Assembly: GCF_025548535.1 (NCBI RefSeq) | Contig: NZ_JAJLQW010000001.1 | Span: 372,001 to 436,000, forward strand | Direction: 5' to 3' | DNA length: 64,000 nucleotides | Source: Undibacterium sp. Jales W-56 | Lineage (GTDB): Bacteria > Pseudomonadota > Gammaproteobacteria > Burkholderiales > Burkholderiaceae_D | Shown here: piece after piece, positions 26,329 through 36,103 of the stretch | Position numbering within the stretch: position 1 is the first letter of the stretch | How the letters are laid out: every line of letters starts with the position of its first letter | Program-made: the position numbers and the translations under genes | Notes under the pieces: generated by a model | Database searches by the model: none | What the model was told of the DNA's origin: nothing | Seen by the model: the letters and a program-made list of their open reading frames with translations, nothing else

Positions 26329-29169
26329 TCAAGCCCTCAGATCTTTCACCTTCTCAACCCGCCGCTGCAATACAAAGATCGGCTGCGCCCATTCGGTGTC
26401 TTTCTTTTTCTTGCTGGTAATCAGCGTCAGTTCCGAGGGATCGTAGACGTCGGTGTTGTGCGTCAGCGGCGTGGTCATCAGGTATTGCGCGTCGGTGTTT
26501 TTCAGGAACTCGCCAACCAACTGAATGTTCCGGATATCCAGATGCGCAAACGGTTCGTCGATGAAGACGAAACCGCCGGAACCGTCTTCGGATTTCAGCA
26601 AGCCGATCAGCAGGATCAGCGATTTCATGACCTGCTGGCCGCCCGAGGCTTCGCCGTCGTTCATGCCGATCGGACCCTTGCCGTCGAACTTGAAGCGTAC
26701 GTGCAGACCCGCTTGCGATAACTGGATGTCGTCGTTCTCGAGTTTGACCGGATCGGTGTGGACTTCGATGCCTGCCAGTTCGCCGAGCTGCCTGATGTTC
26801 TTGCTATAGGTCTTGATCGTGAAGCGCAGCCGGTCCATGTAGGCGGCGCGGGCATTGACGGTCGCTTCTGAAGCGCGGTTATTCTGGTAGCGGCGCTCGT
26901 CGGTCTCGGCCTGGCGTCCTTGCAGCAAGGCGTTCAGGCGTACGAACTGATCGACCACGGTTGAGTCGGTTTCCCAATCTTCGCGCGCCAGATTGTTGCC
27001 CAGGCTGCGCAGGCGCAGTTCGATCTGGTGCACATTTTCATGTTCGGCGACCAGCGCTTGTCTGTGCCTGGCGCGCTTCCAGTTGACCGGTAATTGATGC
27101 CAGGTCTGGCGCATGCCGGTGAGTGTGTCGAAATGGTCTTTGCGCTCTTCCGCCAGACGTTTTTCCGCGCTGCGTAATTGCGATTCTGCATCTGCAATCG
27201 CAGCTTTGGCCTGTTCCCATTTCAGATGGGCGACGGTGCGTTGTTCGGTGGCCGATTTAAGCAAAGGCGAAATCTCACCGAGACGGCTGCCGACTTCGAT
27301 TCTTTGCTGCCTGAGCGGCTGGATGTGGCGGCTGGCTTCTTCAAATTCGGCATGGCGGGCGCTGAGTTCTTTTGCCGCATCGACACCGGCCAGACGTGCT
27401 TTGAAGGCGCTGATTTCACCGGCGAGTTTGCTGATGGTGATGGTGAGCTGATCTTCTTGCGATTGCAGGCGCGGTAAAGAGCGTTGCAGCGCCTCCAGCC
27501 TTTGGGTGCGGCCTGCGCTGCCGAAGCGATAGCGCGATGCTTCGACAAACAGCGAGCGGCCACCGCGGCGTTCGCCATGATAGGCATCGGGGGTGATCCA
27601 TTCTTGCGACTTCGATGACAATTTGTTAAAGCTGAGTCCTACCTCAACAGAGTCGACCATTTCGATGCGCTGCAATTGCTCGATCAGCCAAGCTGGTGCA
27701 GCGGCAGTAAAATTCACTACCGACAGCAGACTCTTATCTTTGACGGTCGGTGCATGGATGCGGTCCGGCACGATGAAATGGCCATAGCGCTGCTTCTCAC
27801 CGACCCGATAGGCGGCGCTGGCGTCGCTGGCTTTATCCAGCAAAATCACCGAGGTATAACCGCGCAGGACACCTTCGACGGCGCCTTGCCATTTGGGATC
27901 GCTGACTTCGACGATCTCCGGCAGCATGCTGTGCGCAATACCCGCGTCGTTCAGGGCGCGGCGCATATTGCGCACGTTCTCCGGGTCGGGCAGGGCGGCC
28001 TTGCCTTGCAATGCGGCGATGGTTTCCAGTTCAGCGGCGATGCGGCTGGACAGTGTGTCGCGCTCTTGTTTGTGGCGCGAAAGCTCAGCTTCTTTCTTCT
28101 CTAAATCGTCAGCGACATTGGCAACATCGGCATCGGCTTCGGCGGCGAGTTTTTGCAGGCGCGCTTTTTGTTCGAGCAAACTTTCTTGCGGCTTGAGTTT
28201 GGCGTTGATGTGCTGCAGTTTCTCGCGCAGTTGCGATTCTTCCGCTTCCAATGCCGCCTCGTGCTGCTGCGCTTCGCTATGGCTTTGCGCTTGCATGGCG
28301 AGATTGCCGCGCCGCTCGGACAGACCGTCTTCCTGGATCTTTAATTGGCGCTTGCCGTTACGCAGACTCTGGCTGGTGGCGGACGCGTGTTGCAGCGCTT
28401 CGTGATATTGCAAGGTCGGTAAAATCTCTTCCTGCAAATCGCGCTTTTCCTTGTTCAGGCTTTCCCATTGATGGTAGTTCGCGACGCGCAGGCGCAGACC
28501 TTCGAGATTGGTTTTCGCGCCTTCGAGTTCGGTCTCGAAGCGCTGTAATTCGGTTTCAGTATCGCGCTGATGACGCTTGGCATCGTCGTAGGCATCGAGC
28601 ACTTCCTTGTCGCCGAATACCTGGAAGACCAGGTCCAGTAATTGACGCGGTGCGTATTCGCACAGCTTGTCGGTCTCGCCTTGCTCCAGCGCCAGTACTT
28701 TACCCATCGCAGTCGATAAACCCGCATGGGATAAGCGTTTGCGGTAGGTTTCTACGCCTAGCCAGTCGTTCGCTTCCTGGATATCTTCGATCTCGACTTT
28801 ACCGCTGCGCATCAGGTATTGACGTTTCCAGTCGCCGCCGTTTTTCTGGATCTGGCAAAACAAGGTGACTTCATCTTCGTACAGGCCGGACATGCGGAAA
28901 GGCCGGTTCGAAATTTGCGGCCCGACGGCGCTGTTGTCGACCACGGCGCGGATCCAGGCGGTTTGCTGGCCGGAGTGGCGCGCATAATGCTTGTACGAAC
29001 GCCCCATCGAGCATTCGAGTCCGAACAGGGTGCGCAAGGCGTCCAGTAACGTGGTTTTACCCGAGCCGTTTTGACCCGCAATCGTGATGATCTTGGCATC
29101 CAGCGGGATGTTCTTGATACGTTGCCAGTAGTCCCAATGGACCAGCTCTAGTGATTTGATATGGAACAT
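26329..29169 (-). CDS. mksB: MksB-type SMC condensin ATPase
   Basis: 946 aa, the size of MukB-like MksB proteins and shorter than Wadjet JetC as usually reported. Walker A GQNGSGKTT is at 32-40. The first coiled coil (about 200-390) has long Glu/Gln/Lys/Leu heptads, a hinge-like globular part (about 400-560) contains GVLRGYTSVILLDK, and a second coiled coil follows. The C-terminal head has the ABC signature EASGGQQVMKSL and Walker B GFVFIDEPFAHLD. It is the motor of a condensin that organises chromosomes or acts on plasmids. It is the third gene of the operon, 5 bp after mksE. No JetD/MksG nuclease gene follows; the next gene is the convergent nat. Confidence 0.85.
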   Translation of the reverse strand: MFHIKSLELVHWDYWQRIKNIPLDAKIITIAGQNGSGKTTLLDALRTLFGLECSMGRSYKHYARHSGQQTAWIRAVVDNSAVGPQISNRPFRMSGLYEDEVTLFCQIQKNGGDWKRQYLMRSGKVEIEDIQEANDWLGVETYRKRLSHAGLSTAMGKVLALEQGETDKLCEYAPRQLLDLVFQVFGDKEVLDAYDDAKRHQRDTETELQRFETELEGAKTNLEGLRLRVANYHQWESLNKEKRDLQEEILPTLQYHEALQHASATSQSLRNGKRQLKIQEDGLSERRGNLAMQAQSHSEAQQHEAALEAEESQLREKLQHINAKLKPQESLLEQKARLQKLAAEADADVANVADDLEKKEAELSRHKQERDTLSSRIAAELETIAALQGKAALPDPENVRNMRRALNDAGIAHSMLPEIVEVSDPKWQGAVEGVLRGYTSVILLDKASDASAAYRVGEKQRYGHFIVPDRIHAPTVKDKSLLSVVNFTAAAPAWLIEQLQRIEMVDSVEVGLSFNKLSSKSQEWITPDAYHGERRGGRSLFVEASRYRFGSAGRTQRLEALQRSLPRLQSQEDQLTITISKLAGEISAFKARLAGVDAAKELSARHAEFEEASRHIQPLRQQRIEVGSRLGEISPLLKSATEQRTVAHLKWEQAKAAIADAESQLRSAEKRLAEERKDHFDTLTGMRQTWHQLPVNWKRARHRQALVAEHENVHQIELRLRSLGNNLAREDWETDSTVVDQFVRLNALLQGRQAETDERRYQNNRASEATVNARAAYMDRLRFTIKTYSKNIRQLGELAGIEVHTDPVKLENDDIQLSQAGLHVRFKFDGKGPIGMNDGEASGGQQVMKSLILLIGLLKSEDGSGGFVFIDEPFAHLDIRNIQLVGEFLKNTDAQYLMTTPLTHNTDVYDPSELTLITSKKKKDTEWAQPIFVLQRRVEKVKDLRA

Positions 29170-29174
29170 GTGGC

Positions 29175-29930
29175 TTATTCTTCTTCTGCGGGGTGATTAT
29201 TATCGACGGTGTTTTGGCTTCTGGCGTCGCTATCCGTGTCGCTTTCAGCGTCGACGACCGGTTCCTCAGGTTCTGTGCTTGCTGGCGCGATGATAGCCTG
29301 TGTCCGCACGGGAATTTTGAAGATATCGGACAGCGCGCCGTTGATGATGCGGTCTTTCAATGTGTCGGTATCCATCATCAGGTCGAGCAAGGGGCCTTCG
29401 ACGATCAGGTCGGCTTTACGCTCGACAAAACCGTAACGCACAAGCTGGCCCAGATTCATGTCCATACGGGTTTTTTTGCCCAGCTTCTCGCCAAAATCGG
29501 CGAGCAAGGCGCGGTAAGAAATGCCGATCGAAGTGTCTTCGGCGCGTGGCATAGGTTTGTCTTTACCGAACATATCGTTCTGATTTTCTTCGGCCAGCTG
29601 GTGCGCTTCTTGCCGTTCGCGTTTCGGCAAAATGATCAGCGACCACAACACGACCAGCAGTGCCACGCCATCGCGCGCCAGGCTGAAATTATTGTTCTGC
29701 CAGGTCTCTCTGGTACCGAATACTTTGGATTCGCTGTCGCGGGTCAGTGCCAGCGTGACGTGATCGGCATACACGTTGTCGATGAATTTCATGCCGCAGG
29801 CTTTCAGTCGGGCATCGACATCGGCGCGAAATAATTCGTCGGAGAGTGCGCGTTTGACGAGCTTGTCTTCGCGGCGCAGGGTTTGATGCGCGAGCAGGCG
29901 GGCGATCAGGAATTGTGCGTCTTCTGTCAT
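29175..29930 (-). CDS. mksE: MksE-type condensin subunit
   Basis: 251 aa, Asp/Glu-rich with an acidic disordered C-tail (EPEEPVVDAESDTDSDAR). The N-terminal two thirds look like tandem winged-helix folds (EDAQFLIARLLAHQTLRRED; MNLGQLVRYGFVERKADLIVEGPLL), as expected of KITE subunits of the MukE/MksE/JetB group. It binds the kleisin-like MksF and gates the SMC ATPase. Its ATG overlaps the mksF stop (ATGA, 29927-29930) and its own stop lies 5 bp before mksB, indicating coupled translation. The assignment rests mainly on operon position and size. Confidence 0.78.
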   Translation of the reverse strand: MTEDAQFLIARLLAHQTLRREDKLVKRALSDELFRADVDARLKACGMKFIDNVYADHVTLALTRDSESKVFGTRETWQNNNFSLARDGVALLVVLWSLIILPKRERQEAHQLAEENQNDMFGKDKPMPRAEDTSIGISYRALLADFGEKLGKKTRMDMNLGQLVRYGFVERKADLIVEGPLLDLMMDTDTLKDRIINGALSDIFKIPVRTQAIIAPASTEPEEPVVDAESDTDSDARSQNTVDNNHPAEEE

Positions 29931-31261
29931 GCTTTTTTACTCAATGCGGTGAGGGTGGCGACCGAGATAGCGCAGACGTGCGGGTCAGACACGCGTTGCA
30001 TTTTGTCTTTCGAGTTGAATTCAAGCGGCAGCCGCGCCAGTGCGGCGGTTGCGCCTTGCAAGGCGGATTCGTTGACGTCGCCCAGCAGGGGCAGCAAGGA
30101 GGCGCGGTACGAGGCGATGGCGAAACTCGAGGGTAGCAACAAATCCTGCAGCGGCATCGGTTTGTCGGCCTGCAGGTGTTCGATATTCGTCAAGCGGTCC
30201 AGCCAGTGATCGAGTTCCAGCAAGGCGTCACTGTCTTCATTTGCGATCTCCGGTGCGTTTTCGCCGGTTGGCAAAATATTCGCGACGGCGGACTGACGAT
30301 TGCTGAGTAGTTCGCTCTCTGCCACGTCGATCATTTCTGACGGCGTGATAAACAGCGGCGTCATCGGATATGCGAGCGCATCATCGGCCAGCGACGCCAG
30401 ATCGGCGTATTGCAGCAGCCAGGTCTTGATATCGGTGGTGGATAAGCCCGATTGCCCGAGATGCACGCGCTGGCGTTCGATCTGGTTCAGCGCGCGTGAG
30501 AACATGCCTTGCATATTCAGCAGCGCACTCTGGGCACGGCCGATGGCTTGCGCCGCTCGGTGCGTCGCGGAATCGGCGCGGCTGTCGTTGGTGATGGCGT
30601 GAATGATCTGCGAACCTTTTTCTACCCAGTCGCAAGCGGTGTGCCATTTTTGCTGGGCGGTGCGCAGCTGGAATTCGGAGCCGGACGCAATCGCATCGGA
30701 AAATTCTTCGGTCAGTTCAATCAGGCGGCCGAGCAGATGATGCAACTGTTCAACCGACACGCCGCCGACCGCTTGTGCGCCCGCGACCTGGGTCAGCATG
30801 TAGCTCATCTCGGCTTCGTCACCTTGCTGCTCGGCCTGATGTTCGGCTTGCAACAAGGAGGATAGCGCCGCCAGCACATTCCTTGCGGTCGGCGTGATGC
30901 GATACACAGATTGGGCGGCATCCCATGCCAGCAAATTATTCGAGCGCAAACGCGTCAGGATAGTTTCCAGCCGATCCGGATCAATGTAGCCGAGCTTGGC
31001 ATTGATATCGGCGCGGGTCAGGGACGGCGTATCGACATCGGCGGCCAGTTCGCGCAAGACCAGCAGGCGGAGCATGACATTATTGAAGCCGCCGTGGAAT
31101 AGCGCGGTGAAGGCCTGCAACAGCGGCTGCGCACGTTTTAAAGGAAAGATAGGTGCAACATCGTCAGGGCTGATGCCCGGACGAAAAAACGACTGTAGTG
31201 CGTCGTCATCCTCGTTACTCTGCTCAATTGCTTTGGGTAGTTCGTTAGTAAAATTTTGCAT
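29927..31261 (-). CDS. mksF: MksF-type kleisin-like condensin subunit
   Basis: 444 aa. The N-terminal half has winged-helix-like helices (AQPLLQAFTALFHGGFNNVMLRLLVLREL; DRLETILTRLRSNNLLAWDAAQSVYRITPTARNVLAAL), then long helical stretches (about 160-300). The C-terminal WH-like segment is HWLDRLTNIEHLQADKPMPLQDLLL. Size, helix-rich plan and gene order mksF-mksE-mksB match the Pseudomonas Mks operon. It would bridge the SMC heads and bind MksE. It is the first gene of the operon, so the promoter should lie in 31262-31640. Confidence 0.75.
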   Translation of the reverse strand: MQNFTNELPKAIEQSNEDDDALQSFFRPGISPDDVAPIFPLKRAQPLLQAFTALFHGGFNNVMLRLLVLRELAADVDTPSLTRADINAKLGYIDPDRLETILTRLRSNNLLAWDAAQSVYRITPTARNVLAALSSLLQAEHQAEQQGDEAEMSYMLTQVAGAQAVGGVSVEQLHHLLGRLIELTEEFSDAIASGSEFQLRTAQQKWHTACDWVEKGSQIIHAITNDSRADSATHRAAQAIGRAQSALLNMQGMFSRALNQIERQRVHLGQSGLSTTDIKTWLLQYADLASLADDALAYPMTPLFITPSEMIDVAESELLSNRQSAVANILPTGENAPEIANEDSDALLELDHWLDRLTNIEHLQADKPMPLQDLLLPSSFAIASYRASLLPLLGDVNESALQGATAALARLPLEFNSKDKMQRVSDPHVCAISVATLTALSKKA

Positions 31262-31645
31262 GCGGCATTTTACCTGCTTGCAAGGGGATTGAGTATTGTC
31301 GGGAAGTTAATGTGGCATGATATCGAGTGATATTGCCAGCGTCCCCTGGTTTCTTGACGTGGCGCTAAAACGGCGATTGCGCTTGTTCGCGAAATTTTGA
31401 CGGATTAAATATACTGGGGTGGAGTAAATTTATATATCGCCATAAAGATTGCGGTAGCAAGCTTGTTTTTACCTATACTCCCTTCATTATCTGGTTTCAT
31501 CCTTGCCCTGCAATATGGCGGCAGGATAAATCAGCCTGGCCAGTACGGCGATCTGGAATTTGTAAGAAAATACGTTAAAGTTCGACTAATCAGGGTGGAT
31601 CATCGCTGCTCTACAGTCGGACGTCAGGCAAATCAGGGGGGCAAT
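31262..31645. other. Gap holding divergent mksF and msrA promoters
   Basis: 384 bp between the mksF start (- strand) and the msrA start (+ strand). No gene, hairpin or known operator stands out. A long open frame runs into msrA from 31463 but has no start signal or family-like sequence and is treated as non-coding. Confidence 0.4.
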
Positions 31646-32179
31646 ATGACGCAATTACAAACTGCAACGTTGGGCGGAGGCTGTTTCTGGTGTACTGAGG
31701 CGGTGTTTCAACAAATTCGCGGCGTGCTGAAGGTGGAGTCCGGTTACAGCGGCGGCAGCGTGCCTAACCCTACTTATGAGCAAATCTGCACCGGACGCAC
31801 CGGACATGCAGAAGTGGTCAGGCTGAGTTTTGATCCGACGATCATCGGTTACCGCGAATTGCTGGAGATTTTTTTCACGATCCACGATCCGACTACCCTG
31901 AACCGCCAGGGCAATGACACCGGCACACAATATCGCTCGGTGATTTATTTCCATGACGAGCAGCAAAAAACGATTGCCAGGGAAGTGATCAAGGCGATGG
32001 CCTTGGTGTGGGACGGTCCTATCGTGACCGAACTGACGCAGGCGCCGATCTTTTATATCGCCGAGGACTATCACCAGAATTATTTCCGGCAGCATCCGGA
32101 TCAGGGTTACTGCTCTATCGTGGTAGCGCCGAAAGTCGCCAAGGCGCGCAAACTGTTTGCCGGCAAGCTTGCGGGCTAG
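31646..32179 (+). CDS. msrA: Peptide methionine-(S)-S-oxide reductase MsrA, copy 1
   Basis: 177 aa from the ATG at 31646, which has a GGGGGG tract just upstream. The catalytic motif is GGCFWC with Cys13, and the conserved GYSGG, TGHAEVV and HDPTTLNRQGNDTGTQYRS follow. A resolving Cys lies in the C-terminal GYCSIVVAPK. It reduces Met-S-sulfoxide in oxidised proteins, using thioredoxin. A second MsrA of nearly equal size lies 1 kb further on, with a regulator gene on the opposite strand between them. The two are clearly similar throughout, so a local duplication or recombination is likely. Confidence 0.93.
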   Translation: MTQLQTATLGGGCFWCTEAVFQQIRGVLKVESGYSGGSVPNPTYEQICTGRTGHAEVVRLSFDPTIIGYRELLEIFFTIHDPTTLNRQGNDTGTQYRSVIYFHDEQQKTIAREVIKAMALVWDGPIVTELTQAPIFYIAEDYHQNYFRQHPDQGYCSIVVAPKVAKARKLFAGKLAG

Positions 32180-32201
32180 GATTTCTTAATGTGGTGCAGC
32201 T

Positions 32202-32234
32202 AAAAGTGAAGCTGGCGGGGTCACTTTTTTTTGC
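32202..32234. terminator. Terminator between msrA-1 and convergent regulator gene
   Basis: AAAAGTGA (32202-32209), an 11-nt loop, TCACTTTTTTTT (32221-32232). On the - strand the same bases cover the stop codon and the Lys-rich end of the regulator gene, so this tract is both coding and terminating. Confidence 0.7.
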
Positions 32235-32994
32235 TTTTTTTCTGTTCATGCTGCTCGATATAGTCTTTGCGCACCAGCGATTTAAATTGTTTGGGTAGCC
32301 AGGGACGGGCGGCCAGCATGAAGCTGATTCTGTGTTTTTCTTCAAACGGCAGTTTTGCATCTTCCTGATGCTGCTCGGAAAATTCGCGGGCGACTTGTTT
32401 GAGACGGGTAATCAGCGCCGCGACCGATTGTCGGGACAGCATCACGTTCACCAGGCGCATGATTTCATGTTCGCCGTCAAAATTCGATTCCAGATATTCG
32501 GCATACGCCTGGTCGCGGAAGCTGCTCTGGATAGGGCCGTTCGGTATCCAGCGGAAAGTCCGTGACACCAGCAGTTTCACCCGGTTGTTGGGCAACAATT
32601 CCAGGAAACCAATTTTATCCAGTCGCAACAAATGTTTGACGACTTCGATTTCGCTGATGTCGTAGATGCGGATGATTTGCTCGACCGTCAGCAGATTCAG
32701 TACCGAGACTGCAACGATGAATTTTTTCGGGTCGCTGATGATTTCTTTTTCCTGATCGAAAGTCAGCTCGGAAATCAGGGTGTCTTCGTTCGATGCCAGC
32801 GCCAGGTCGCGCAGGCTGATCTCGGTGGCATTCAGAATTTCATCCAGTCGCTGTAGCGTGAAATTCTTTTGTGAAAACATGCGCTTGACACTGGCCTCGG
32901 ACATGCCGATCCGCACCGCCAGATCGGCATAGGTGATGTTTCTCGCCTTCAATTCGCGCTTCAGGGCGTCGATCAAAATAGTTGCTTTCAGCAT
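32221..32994 (-). CDS. XRE-type helix-turn-helix transcriptional regulator
   Basis: 257 aa from the ATG at 32994, which has AGGA 7 bases upstream; the longer frame to 33117 lacks a ribosome site. The N-terminal HTH reads ITYADLAVRIGMSEASVKRMFSQKNFTLQRLDEIL (about 20-55). The remainder (about 75-250) is an alpha-helical sensor-like region without a recognised domain. The C-terminus is KKSKKK, encoded by the terminator T tract. It lies between two msrA genes and may control one or both, possibly in response to oxidants, but no shared operator was recognised. Confidence 0.8.
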   Translation of the reverse strand: MLKATILIDALKRELKARNITYADLAVRIGMSEASVKRMFSQKNFTLQRLDEILNATEISLRDLALASNEDTLISELTFDQEKEIISDPKKFIVAVSVLNLLTVEQIIRIYDISEIEVVKHLLRLDKIGFLELLPNNRVKLLVSRTFRWIPNGPIQSSFRDQAYAEYLESNFDGEHEIMRLVNVMLSRQSVAALITRLKQVAREFSEQHQEDAKLPFEEKHRISFMLAARPWLPKQFKSLVRKDYIEQHEQKKSKKK

Positions 32995-33186
32995 TAGCCA
33001 TCCTAAAATGTCAAAAAGTATTAAAAAATAATACACTAAGCCACCTGGTATGCGACTCTTTGTTTGTTGATTGATCACATTTTTGTTTGATTTGATAATC
33101 CATTCCGCCGCAGACATTGCGGATATGTCAGACGAAATACAGTCAATCAGGCAGATCAGATTGCTGACGAAACAGGGAGAAATACG

Positions 33187-33717
<531 letters not shown>

Positions 33718-33785
33718 ACGGTGTTCGATCATGAAGATCCAGCACGCATCTGACAAAAACCACGCCCTGAATATGGCGCTCAGAT

Positions 33786-34421
33786 TTAAGGCTGTAAGCG
33801 GCTAATTAACCATGTGCCGTCTGCCTGCCTGGTGTACACGATACGATCATGCAGGCGTGAACTGCGCCCCTGCCAGAATTCCAGCCGCTCAGGAATCAAA
33901 CGATAGCCGCCCCAATGTGCCGGTCGCAGCGGTTGATCACCGTATTTTGCGACTACTTCGGATAAGCGTGTTTCCAATAAATGGCGATTTGCAATGACTT
34001 CGCTTTGCTGCGAGGCGATCGCGCTCTGGCGACTGCCCAGTGGACGGCTATTGAAATAACGATCGTTCTCCTGCTCCGTCATCTTTTCTACGCGACCTTC
34101 TATCCTCACCTGGCGCTCCAGCGCAAGCCAATGAAATAGCAAGGCAGCATACGGATTGCTCTCCAGGTCATGTCCTTTGCTACTCGCATAATTGGTGAAC
34201 CAGCAAAATCCGCGCTGATCGAACTCCTTGATCAAGACTATCCTTGAGCTGGGGCGCCCCTCGGGGCTCACCGTTGCCAGACTCATGGCATTGGGCTCCG
34301 TCACATCGGCTTTGATCGCCTGCTGAAACCAGATCGCAAATTGCTGGACGGGATCGCTGGCAACGTCGGATTCTGACAAACTCGCCTGTAGATAATCTTT
34401 GCGTAAATTGGCTAATGACAT
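33786..34421 (-). CDS. pdxH: Pyridoxamine/pyridoxine 5'-phosphate oxidase
   Basis: 211 aa, typical size. FMN-dependent oxidation of pyridoxine or pyridoxamine 5'-phosphate to pyridoxal phosphate, the last step of vitamin B6 synthesis and salvage. Markers are [53 protein letters not shown] (FMN site), [21 protein letters not shown] and the C-terminal [27 protein letters not shown] with WISRLQP. The gene follows the hemerythrin gene by 21 bp and probably shares its message. Confidence 0.96.
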   Translation of the reverse strand: MSLANLRKDYLQASLSESDVASDPVQQFAIWFQQAIKADVTEPNAMSLATVSPEGRPSSRIVLIKEFDQRGFCWFTNYASSKGHDLESNPYAALLFHWLALERQVRIEGRVEKMTEQENDRYFNSRPLGSRQSAIASQQSEVIANRHLLETRLSEVVAKYGDQPLRPAHWGGYRLIPERLEFWQGRSSRLHDRIVYTRQADGTWLISRLQP

Positions 34422-34442
34422 AGTAAATTTCTTTAATTTTCT

Positions 34443-34985
34443 TTAGTGGCTGGAAGGTGGAATGCCGCGGCGCGCTTGCATGGCAGCGCCTAGTTTCTGC
34501 ATCTGCGCCTCACTGAAAAGCCGCTTCGCCATCGGGGCGATATGGGTTTCTTCGGTTTGCATATGCTGTTGATATATTTCGCTGAATTGCCGGACGTCGT
34601 GTTGCGAGAGTTGGGCAGAACTACCATCCTGAATCTGCTTTAATTGTTTTTCCAGATGAGTCCATTGCGCTGTCATCTGCAGATGCTGCTTCAGAATTTC
34701 CGGTAGCAGCTTGTTCAGCAGCTCGGCATCTTCTGCCTTGGCGGTCGTTTCCAAAGTCGGGAGTAAATCCATCTCTTCATCTTCATGATGCAATGGCGCC
34801 GCCTGAGTGAAATACTTCAGTAGCGCTTGCGCCGCCTGTTGCGCTTCCTGGTCTGCGCCGTGTACCGGCAGATGTGCCAGCAATTTTTCCAAGGTGGCGA
34901 GCTGTTTGCGAATGCGATCATGGCAATGCTTCAGTACGGCGATCGGCTGATCAAATCCTGGTGCGCTGTCGAATAAGGTAGTCAT
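34443..34985 (-). CDS. Hemerythrin HHE domain protein
   Basis: 180 aa. A four-helix bundle with metal-ligand histidines: HCHDRIRKQL (H-x-x-x-D), PLHHEDEEMDLLP (HHxDE), KQHLQMTAQW and QHMQTEETHIAPMA (HxxxExxxxxP). Such proteins bind a di-iron centre and take up O2 or NO, or buffer iron. It lies upstream of pdxH, whose enzyme uses O2; a link is possible but unproved. The gene seems to head the two-gene operon. Confidence 0.85.
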   Translation of the reverse strand: MTTLFDSAPGFDQPIAVLKHCHDRIRKQLATLEKLLAHLPVHGADQEAQQAAQALLKYFTQAAPLHHEDEEMDLLPTLETTAKAEDAELLNKLLPEILKQHLQMTAQWTHLEKQLKQIQDGSSAQLSQHDVRQFSEIYQQHMQTEETHIAPMAKRLFSEAQMQKLGAAMQARRGIPPSSH

Positions 34986-35238
34986 GATGCCTCAAGGTCT
35001 TTGGCTGAAGTGTGACTGAACGCTGGTTCAGAATAATAGGATGGACGCAAAATAAAAAAACTACTGTCGCTTTGTATCTCTGCGCGTATTTTTTGTTTTT
35101 TGCATAAGTCCTGAATAATTAAAATTATCGATGATTTATCGCAATGCTGCTTGACCCATATCAGGCAATCGGCAGCCGGAGAGGCCGGTCTTGTAAAATA
35201 GCGCCAAATGAATAGCGAGAAATGCTGAGTAAAACCTT

Positions 35239-36057
35239 ATGCAAGATGAATTAGACATCGATTTTGAGCGTCGTTTCGGCGGTATTGCGCGCTTATATGG
35301 CGCTGCGGCTCTGGAGCGTTTTAAAGCCGCCAACGTTTGCGTGATCGGCGTCGGCGGAGTCGGCTCCTGGGTGGTGGAAGCGCTGGCGCGCAGCGCGATT
35401 GGGCATATCACGATGATTGATCTCGATAATGTTGCCGAATCGAATATCAACCGACAGATTCAGGCGACTAGCGACACCATCGGCAAAGCCAAGGTAACGG
35501 CTTTGTCTGAGCGCATCGCGCAAATCAATCCGTTTTGCCAAGTCACCGAAGTCGAGGACTTTATTGCGCCGGATAATCTCGACCAGATGCTGGGTCGCCA
35601 ACGGTTTGATTATGTGATCGACGCCATTGATAATGTGAAGGCAAAAACTGCCTTGATCGCGTATTGTCGAGAACATGCGATCAAGTTGATTACGATTGGC
35701 GCGGCGGGTGGACAAACTGATCCGGGCAAGATTGAGATCCGTGATTTGTCGCGCACCGAGCAAGAACCTCTGCTGGCTCTGGTACGCAAACGTCTGCGCC
35801 AGAATCACGGCTTCCCGCGCGGCGCAAAAAGTAAATTCGGTATCGATGCGGTATTCTCGATGGAGGCGTTGAGCATGCCGGAGACTGCTGAAGTATGCGA
35901 GGTGGCCGGAGATAGTAACAATAGCGGTGCTACCGGTATCAGCGGTTTAAATTGCGCCGGGTTCGGTTCATCGATTGTGGTGACAGCCTCATTTGGCTTG
36001 ATGGCGGCAGCGCATGTATTGCGGCAATTAGCGCTGCAAGCTGCGCAGCCCGCATAA
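35239..36057 (+). CDS. tcdA: tRNA threonylcarbamoyladenosine dehydratase
   Basis: 272 aa, E1/ThiF-like. It cyclises t6A37 in tRNA to ct6A using ATP. It begins with DFERRFGGIARLYGAAALERF, and the nucleotide site is VIGVGGVGSWVVEALARSAI with DLDNVAESNINRQ. VIDAIDNVKAKTALI, KSKFGIDAVFSME and the C-terminal GATGISGLNCAGFGSSIVVTASFGLMAA follow. Also known as CsdL/YgdL. It converges on guaC, with a strong hairpin between. Confidence 0.93.
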   Translation: MQDELDIDFERRFGGIARLYGAAALERFKAANVCVIGVGGVGSWVVEALARSAIGHITMIDLDNVAESNINRQIQATSDTIGKAKVTALSERIAQINPFCQVTEVEDFIAPDNLDQMLGRQRFDYVIDAIDNVKAKTALIAYCREHAIKLITIGAAGGQTDPGKIEIRDLSRTEQEPLLALVRKRLRQNHGFPRGAKSKFGIDAVFSMEALSMPETAEVCEVAGDSNNSGATGISGLNCAGFGSSIVVTASFGLMAAAHVLRQLALQAAQPA

Positions 36058-36088
36058 AATTTGCGCTGCTACTGGCGCAAATTTTATG
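36053..36088. terminator. Hairpin between tcdA and guaC
   Basis: Perfect 14-bp stem CATAAAATTTGCGC (36053-36066) / GCGCAAATTTTATG (36075-36088). It begins inside the tcdA stop region. The stem base is A/T-rich rather than followed by a T run, but the location between convergent genes suggests a bidirectional stop. Confidence 0.6.
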
Positions 36089-36103
36089 TCGATCTCAGCT
36101 CAA

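Noticed and set aside
26329..31261. A full Wadjet (JetABCD) plasmid-defence system
   Set aside because: No JetD-like nuclease gene is present on either side, and sizes fit MksFEB better.
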